Shown here piece after piece: positions 59,992-64,000 of a stretch of 64,000 nt of DNA; positions within the stretch are counted from its first letter, which is position 1, and each line of letters begins with the position of its first letter. The position numbers were made by a program, and so were the translations under genes. Origin of the DNA: Streptomyces odontomachi (GTDB lineage: Bacteria; Actinomycetota; Actinomycetes; Streptomycetales; Streptomycetaceae); contig NZ_JAMJWG010000007.1 in the NCBI RefSeq assembly GCF_024435355.1, positions 297,943 through 361,942 on the forward strand. The letters run 5' to 3'. The notes under the pieces are model-generated. The model made no database searches. It saw only the letters and a list, made by a program, of their open reading frames with translations, and had not been told where the DNA came from.

Positions 59992-60848
59992 GCAGCCTCC
60001 CTCTCCCTCGTCGCGGTGCCGTGCTCGATCGGGCCCGGTCGGGTCGACTGGTCACCCGACTCGATCGGGCAGGGGTGCTTGTCTCGACCGGTCCGCGGAC
60101 CCGACTCGATCGAGTCGACCGCTGTACCGATCGCGGACCGGGGACTGCCCGACTGAAGAGCCGTGTGACGCGAGCTGTGACGCGGGCAGTCACGCAGGTC
60201 AGACCCCAACCGCTCTCGACTGTTCACGGCGTGCCGATCGGTGTTCACGGTCGCGTTCAGGGCCGACTCACAGGCCCGTGCGAGTCGGGCCAGCACTCGC
60301 CACTGCACCCGACTCACGACGGGCCCGACCGAGCCCCAATCGGCACCGTTCACGGCGCCGTCTGCCCTGGTCGACCGGTCGGCCGACTCGATCGGCCCCG
60401 TCGACCCGACCGACTGAAGCGGGACGGTGAACACCGATCGCCCGACCGTGAACAGCGTGTTCATGGCCGTGTTCACTGCGGTGTTCACGGTCTGCTGGAA
60501 CAGGTCGTCCCATGCCGGGGTTCCGTGCGTGGTGAACAGGGCACCGGGGACCGTGAACGGTCGGCCGGGCGTGTTCACGGCCGCGTCCAGCAGGACCGTG
60601 ACCCAGTACGGGAGCCGGTCCGCCTTGGCCTGGTTGCACGGCTCGCAGGCCAGTACCAGGTTGCGCGGCCGGTTCTCGGGCCACACGCAGTACGGCACGT
60701 AGTGGTCCAGCGTCGCATCCGACAGGGCCGCGTCGAACGGCGTGCGGCAGTAGTAGCAGCGGGCGCCATCCCGGCCGGCGAGGTGGGCCAGGAAGCGGCG
60801 GCGGGTGTCTCCCTGAAGCACGGGTCGGGCCGTGCGGGCGCGGCTCAC
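59988..60848 (-). CDS. HNH endonuclease with a repetitive C-terminal half
   Basis: The first 80 residues form an HNH nuclease with zinc cysteines. GARCYYCRTPFDA gives Cys31 and Cys34, TLDHYVPYCVWPENRPRNLVLACEPCNQAKADR the HNH core, with His49, Asn63, Cys68 and Cys71. The remaining about 200 residues are unlike any domain I know and are repetitive, with recurring VNT, STR and IES words. They are encoded by DNA full of GTTCAC/GTGAAC and CGATCGG motifs. GTG 60848 overlaps the upstream gene's stop (GTGA). The protein may nick or cut element or host DNA. The tail may be shaped by DNA sites rather than by protein function. Confidence 0.82.
   Translation of the reverse strand: MSRARTARPVLQGDTRRRFLAHLAGRDGARCYYCRTPFDAALSDATLDHYVPYCVWPENRPRNLVLACEPCNQAKADRLPYWVTVLLDAAVNTPGRPFTVPGALFTTHGTPAWDDLFQQTVNTAVNTAMNTLFTVGRSVFTVPLQSVGSTGPIESADRSTRADGAVNGADWGSVGPVVSRVQWRVLARLARACESALNATVNTDRHAVNSRERLGSDLRDCPRHSSRHTALQSGSPRSAIGTAVDSIESGPRTGRDKHPCPIESGDQSTRPGPIEHGTATREREAA
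60010..60580. repeat. Iteron-like cluster of GTTCAC/GTGAAC and CGATCGG
   Basis: GTTCAC or GTGAAC occurs about ten times between 60222 and 60577 (for example at 60222, 60243, 60348, 60426, 60448, 60471, 60483, 60532, 60553 and 60572), most in a longer GTGTTCACGG context. CGATCG occurs about seven times between 60028 and 60440, often as ACTCGATCGGG. Both lie within the 3' part of the HNH gene. The density is far above chance and recalls plasmid or phage origin iterons. Confidence 0.75.
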
Positions 60849-61633
60849 CAGGCCACCCCCATCGGCAGCAGGTAGTCACCGTCGGGTGCCGGGGGCGGGG
60901 TCAGACCGAGGACGTAGCCGCCGCCATCCAGACGGACGACGAGCGGGGTGGGCTGCTTGCGGTTCTTCGGTGCGGTGCGCACCAGGTTGAAGGCGAAGCG
61001 GCGGCGGTGGTAGTCGGGCAGCACCTGCTTGTACAGCCACTCCTTCGAGCGGTCCCGGTCCACCCCACCCTGCTCACCGGCCATGACCTTGCCCAGCCGG
61101 ATCAGGACATCAGCGGGCACCGACGCGGCACCTTCGTGCAGGGCCCGGGCCAGCAACAGTTGGTGGTGCGGCAGGGCGTAGAAGTCGTCCCAGCGGTAGC
61201 GCTGAAGGCTGGAGAGGTAGACCGCCACAGCGGCTTCACCAGCGCTCATCGGGCGGCAGCGGGCACCGCGGTACCAAAACGACAGGGCCAGCCGGTAGGC
61301 GAAGCGGTGGCAATGGGCCACCTCGAAGAACTCGTCGGCTGGCAGCTCGGCGAAGGTCTGTGTCGTCTCAGCGATCCCGGCCGGGCCCAGAGTGCGTACG
61401 GCCTCGGTCAGGGCCGCGTACAGGGTGTCCGTGGTCGGCCAGCCGCCCTCGTGTTCGTCGGTGTAGTGCTCGAACAGGGCGGCGGCTGTCTCGGTCAGGT
61501 CCAGCTCCATACCGTTCACCGGCACGGTCGGGTAATCCTCCCCGGCCCGGCGCCGGTCCATCTCCACCAGGGAGACGACCGGCGCCACCGGGGGCGCCAT
61601 GTGGGCGTACAGGGCGTCCAATGCGGTACTCAC
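60845..61633 (-). CDS. Unknown protein of the mobile element
   Basis: This 262-residue protein is not recognised. It has a mixed alpha/beta look with acidic stretches (LDLTETAAALFEHYTDEHEGGW). A His/Phe-rich segment FFEVAHCHRFAYRLALSFWYRGA follows, then a short Leu-rich helix HHQLLLARALHEG and a basic C-terminal part (SKEWLYKQVLPDYHRRRFAFNLV). GTG 61633 overlaps the preceding gene's stop and its own stop overlaps the HNH gene, so it belongs to the tight replication operon. A role in replication control or partner binding is only a guess. Confidence 0.7.
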   Translation of the reverse strand: MSTALDALYAHMAPPVAPVVSLVEMDRRRAGEDYPTVPVNGMELDLTETAAALFEHYTDEHEGGWPTTDTLYAALTEAVRTLGPAGIAETTQTFAELPADEFFEVAHCHRFAYRLALSFWYRGARCRPMSAGEAAVAVYLSSLQRYRWDDFYALPHHQLLLARALHEGAASVPADVLIRLGKVMAGEQGGVDRDRSKEWLYKQVLPDYHRRRFAFNLVRTAPKNRKQPTPLVVRLDGGGYVLGLTPPPAPDGDYLLPMGVAW

Positions 61634-62001
61634 GCGGCGACCCCGTAGACACGGGTGATCGCGGCAGCCACACGGCGCGTGTACTCCGCGGGCACCCGGT
61701 CACTGCCCTGGTAGGCGAATTCGGCCCGGTAGGCGTACCGCTCCATGGTGTCCAGGTCCGTTTCCAGCACCGCGTAGTGCAGCGAGTCCCGGATGACCTC
61801 GTCGTCGTCCAGCTCGCCGTACTCCATGGACAGACCAGGCGTGAACAGCAGCAGTCCCAGCAGCTCAGCGAAGGTCAGGCACGCACGCACCTGTACCTCG
61901 ACGCGAACCGGCTGCCCCGGGTCAGGCGAGCCGAACACATCCGCGTCCTCCCGCAGCGACAGCGGGTCGGCAGAACGGTGAATCATGAGAGTTCCAGGCA
62001 T
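61630..62001 (-). CDS. Unknown small protein, first gene of the leftward operon
   Basis: This 123-residue protein is not recognised. It is acidic with a Leu/Phe-rich middle (CLTFAELLGLLLFTPGLSMEYGELDDDEVIRD) and a Tyr/Arg-rich C-terminal part (MERYAYRAEFAYQGSDRVPAEYTRR). No cysteines suggest zinc. ATG 62001 (or ATG 61986) starts it, with GAAGGGG at 12 nt. Its stop overlaps the next start by 4 bp (GTGA). Being first in the operon, it is most exposed to control from the divergent promoter region. Confidence 0.65.
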   Translation of the reverse strand: MPGTLMIHRSADPLSLREDADVFGSPDPGQPVRVEVQVRACLTFAELLGLLLFTPGLSMEYGELDDDEVIRDSLHYAVLETDLDTMERYAYRAEFAYQGSDRVPAEYTRRVAAAITRVYGVAA

Positions 62002-62027
62002 GATGGAAGTACCCCTTCGAGGGTCAG

Positions 62028-62093
62028 GGGAGCGGCGAACTTCTTGGCGGTTGGGCGCCGCTCCCTGCCGTTGAACCCTGGCTTTGACCAGGG
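62028..62093 (-). promoter_or_regulatory. Two hairpins in the leader of the leftward operon
   Basis: GGGAGCGGCG (62028-62037) pairs with CGCCGCTCCC (62056-62065), and CCCTGG (62076-62081) pairs with CCAGGG (62088-62093). Both lie between the divergent promoter and ATG 62001, and they could limit read-through or translation of the operon. Confidence 0.55.
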
Positions 62094-62148
62094 CTTTCCT
62101 CTGCGAACCGCGCTTTCAGCAAGGCGATCGCTTGTTGACTAGCTTGCA

Positions 62149-62205
62149 CTAGTTCGCTGTGGTGCACAACCCCTGTGCGGTGGTGTGCGCTAGTTCGCTG
62201 TGGTG
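62149..62205. promoter_or_regulatory. Direct-repeat operator between divergent genes
   Basis: CTAGTTCGCTGTGGTG occurs exactly at 62149-62164 and 62190-62205, start to start 41 bp (about four helical turns). They lie just before the GntR-type gene at 62220 and 148 bp or more from the leftward operon. Between them is TGCACAACCCCTGTGCG with half-symmetry. They are likely binding sites for the GntR-type protein. Confidence 0.7.
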
Positions 62206-62219
62206 GGTAAGCTCAGGGC

Positions 62220-62555
62220 ATGACTTCTACGGGTGGACCAAAGCCGAAGGCCGCGCAGGTCGCCGACGCACTGCGTGACGACATCAAGAAGATGAAGCCA
62301 GGCGACCGCATTCCGTCCCAGCGTGAGCTGATTGATCGCTTCGGATTTGCTAGCCAGACCATCCAGAACGGGTTGGCTGCGCTGCGAGCCGAAGGTTTGA
62401 TTGTCTCTGCGGGGAACCTCGGCAATTTCGTCAGTGACGGAGTTGCTCCCAGTGACGACGTACGTAACGAGATCATGGAAATCCGCTCCCAGCTTCAGGC
62501 GTTGGCTGACCGGGTGGAAACGCTCGAAGGGCGGTCCAACTCGGGTGGTGCGTGA
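62220..62555 (+). CDS. GntR-type winged-helix repressor with coiled-coil tail
   Basis: The 111-residue protein has a GntR-like winged HTH. QVADALRDDIKKMKPGDRIPSQR is the first helix and turn, ELIDRFGFASQTIQNGLAALRAEGLIV the recognition helix, and SAGNLGNFVSDG the wing. A short coiled coil of 30 residues follows (NEIMEIRSQLQALADRVETLEG) in place of a ligand domain. A TAAGCT box at 62208 puts the mRNA start near ATG 62220, possibly leaderless. It is divergent from the replication operon and has exact direct repeats upstream, fitting a KorSA-like repressor of the element. Confidence 0.88.
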   Translation: MTSTGGPKPKAAQVADALRDDIKKMKPGDRIPSQRELIDRFGFASQTIQNGLAALRAEGLIVSAGNLGNFVSDGVAPSDDVRNEIMEIRSQLQALADRVETLEGRSNSGGA

Positions 62556-62712
62556 CTGCCATGAGCATGCAAGAAGCAGAGCGTGTGGGGTAAGTGACAC
62601 AGAGGTGGCAGCGTGCATGACATGGGGACATGTCCCGTGTCACCGTGCTGTCCCCTTCCGTGTCCCCGTAGTCCGCGCGAGAGACTCGGCCTAGGCACTC
62701 AAAGGAGGGCGC

Positions 62713-63960
62713 ATGACCGACGACAGGCCCGCTTGGGCACGACGCATTGCGGCGGAACGGGCAGCCCGCGATTGGTCCCAGCGGGATGCGGTGAGGGCAC
62801 TACGGGCGCATTCCCCGCAGGAGCTCCCCGCTGACGACAGCATGATCCGTCAGTGGAAGCGGTGGGAGTCCGGGCAGATTCCGAACGAGTTCTACCGTCC
62901 GCTCATCGCTGCCGTTTTCGGCACCGTCACCCACGCGCTTTTCCCGGCGCCGACACGCAGGAACGGAGATGCGGAAGTCCTCGCAACGAGCGGCATGGAA
63001 ACACTGGAGATCGTGAGTCGTCTCAGCCGCTCCGACGTCAACACGGCCACACTCGACGCACTGCGCATGACCGCAGACCGGCTCTGCTCTGAGTACCCGT
63101 ACATGCCCAGCGAGCAGCTGCTCATCGAGGGTCGGCAGTGGTTGCGCCGTGTCGTGGAGCTCCACTCCAAGAGCTTGACCTTGGCCCAACACCGCGAAGT
63201 CCTGGCGCTGTCCGGGTGGCTCGCGCTCTTGGTGGGCTGTGTCGAGTACGACACCGGCGACCGCAATGCAGCCGAGTCCACGCGACGGGCCGCCCTCTCG
63301 TTGGCCACCGAGGCGGACCATGCTGAGATCGGCGGGTGGGCCCACGAGATGCGTGCCTGGTTCGCACTGACCACGGGGGATTACCGAGGCGTCATCGCGG
63401 CGGCGCACGCAGGCGCGGAACTGGCCTCCCATCAGGGCGTCGCCGTCCAACTCGCTGCGCAGGAAGCCAAGGCGTGGGCGCGGCTGGGGGATCGCCGCCA
63501 GGTCGAAACAGCCTTGGACAAGGGGCGCCGGTTGCTCGAAGGCATGCCGTACCCGGAGAACCTTGATCACCACTTTGTGGTGGACCCAGCCAAGTTCGAT
63601 TACTACGCCATGGACTGTTACCGCCTCGTGGGTGAGGACAAGCTCGCCAAGAATCTTGCTGAGGAAGTCCTCCGCGCTGGCACGGACTTCGACGGGATGG
63701 AGCGCACCCCCATGCGCAACTCGGAGGCGCGCGTCACTCTAGGGGTGGCAGCCGCGCGTGAAGGTGACCTTGAGCAGGCGCTCATCATGGGGGAGCGCGC
63801 GCTGGAAGGGGATCGGCAGTCCATCCCTTCGCTCATCATGACGAGCCGGGAGCTTGCCGCGGAGATGCGGCAACGCTACTCCTCCGAGCCTGCTGCCCAG
63901 GACTACGTCAACCACCTCCGTGAACTGGGCCAGGCTAAGCCAGGCTTCCTTCCGCAGTGA
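62713..63960 (+). CDS. HTH regulator with TPR-like domain
   Basis: The 415-residue protein joins an N-terminal Xre-type HTH (about 5-65, WARRIAAERAARDWSQRDAV, DDSMIRQWKRWESGQIPNEFYR) to a long helical TPR-like C-terminal region (about 95-400). Repeats can be seen as LALSGWLALLVGCVEYDTGD, HEMRAWFALTTGDYRGVIAAA and ARVTLGVAAAREGDLEQALI. Such proteins are frequent in Streptomyces (NsdA-like) and in mobile elements. The signal is unknown, perhaps a peptide or partner protein. AAAGGAGGG lies 4 nt before ATG 62713. Confidence 0.9.
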   Translation: MTDDRPAWARRIAAERAARDWSQRDAVRALRAHSPQELPADDSMIRQWKRWESGQIPNEFYRPLIAAVFGTVTHALFPAPTRRNGDAEVLATSGMETLEIVSRLSRSDVNTATLDALRMTADRLCSEYPYMPSEQLLIEGRQWLRRVVELHSKSLTLAQHREVLALSGWLALLVGCVEYDTGDRNAAESTRRAALSLATEADHAEIGGWAHEMRAWFALTTGDYRGVIAAAHAGAELASHQGVAVQLAAQEAKAWARLGDRRQVETALDKGRRLLEGMPYPENLDHHFVVDPAKFDYYAMDCYRLVGEDKLAKNLAEEVLRAGTDFDGMERTPMRNSEARVTLGVAAAREGDLEQALIMGERALEGDRQSIPSLIMTSRELAAEMRQRYSSEPAAQDYVNHLRELGQAKPGFLPQ

Positions 63961-64000
63961 ACCTGCCACCACCGAGGCCCGCCCTGGTGGTTCTGTGTGA

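Larger units (their letters stand above)
56100..64000. mobile_element. Integrated mobile element (right end outside the window)
   Basis: Content between about 56,100 and the right edge is a tyrosine integrase, an excisionase-like HTH protein, a P4-type primase/helicase, an HNH nuclease, two unknown proteins, a GntR-type repressor and an HTH-TPR regulator. The DNA is less G+C-rich than the flank and the genes differ in style from the housekeeping part. The left boundary is somewhere between the TPP riboswitch and the integrase terminator (56,056-56,222). I see no tRNA gene or direct repeat there, so the att site is not determined. Lack of a visible FtsK/TraB leaves two options: an actinomycete integrative element with transfer genes further right, or a phage-satellite-like island. 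Confidence 0.8.

Overview
The window reads as chromosomal DNA of a Streptomyces species. It has very high G+C, GTG and TTG starts, several leaderless promoters, 4-bp ATGA/GTGA gene overlaps and the aa3-bc1 respiratory gene set. From memory the gene order up to about 56,060 resembles the SCO2104-SCO2157 stretch of S. coelicolor; I could not check this by search.

Layout. 1-1,064: edge-truncated class V aminotransferase (cysteine desulfurase-like), followed by a 19-copy short-repeat array and dispersed repeats. 2,281-12,040: cytochrome aa3 oxidase and bc1 complex (ctaC-ctaD-ctaF, ctaE-qcrC-qcrA-qcrB), interrupted by a lipoprotein L,D-transpeptidase and a receiver-like protein. 12,190-17,789: trpD, a class V aminotransferase behind a SAM-IV riboswitch, a membrane Ser/Thr kinase with a PQQ sensor, and an AsnC-type ligand domain. 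18,209-26,411: NYN ribonuclease-like protein, two tandem NlpC/P60 hydrolases, a zinc-protease-like lipoprotein, and a divergent GT87 / PimB-like mannosyltransferase pair. 26,446-27,028: three tandem copies of a 217-bp element. 27,083-34,322: fatty acyl-CoA ligase, metallophosphatase, SRPBCC protein, ArsA-like ATPase, DUF5304-like protein and glucokinase. 34,711-43,598: EEP-fold hydrolase, ECF sigma factor with partner membrane protein, esterase, PlsC-type acyltransferase, MacS-like two-component system and phosphofructokinase. 43,678-48,831: divergent aromatic amino-acid genes (fused anthranilate synthase with a Trp leader peptide and attenuator; class II DAHP synthase) and the iron-storage pair bfd/bfr with an iron box. 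48,995-56,055: sulfite-oxidase-like protein, DUF4396 protein, endonuclease IV, PASTA kinase, and thiO-thiS-thiG behind a TPP riboswitch.

From about 56,100 to the right edge lies an integrated mobile element. It has a tyrosine integrase and a leftward operon of five genes coupled by 4-bp overlaps (two unknown proteins, an HNH nuclease, a P4-type primase/helicase and an excisionase-like HTH protein). A divergent GntR-type repressor and an HTH-TPR regulator follow. No conjugation gene (FtsK/TraB) is seen inside the window, so it may be an actinomycete integrative element or a phage-satellite-like island. Its most unusual trait is a dense cluster of GTTCAC/GTGAAC and CGATCGG motifs inside the 3' half of the HNH gene, which resembles an embedded origin.

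The chromosome also carries several dispersed palindromic repeats. One is inserted in frame in the N-terminus of ctaC and another in an esterase gene.
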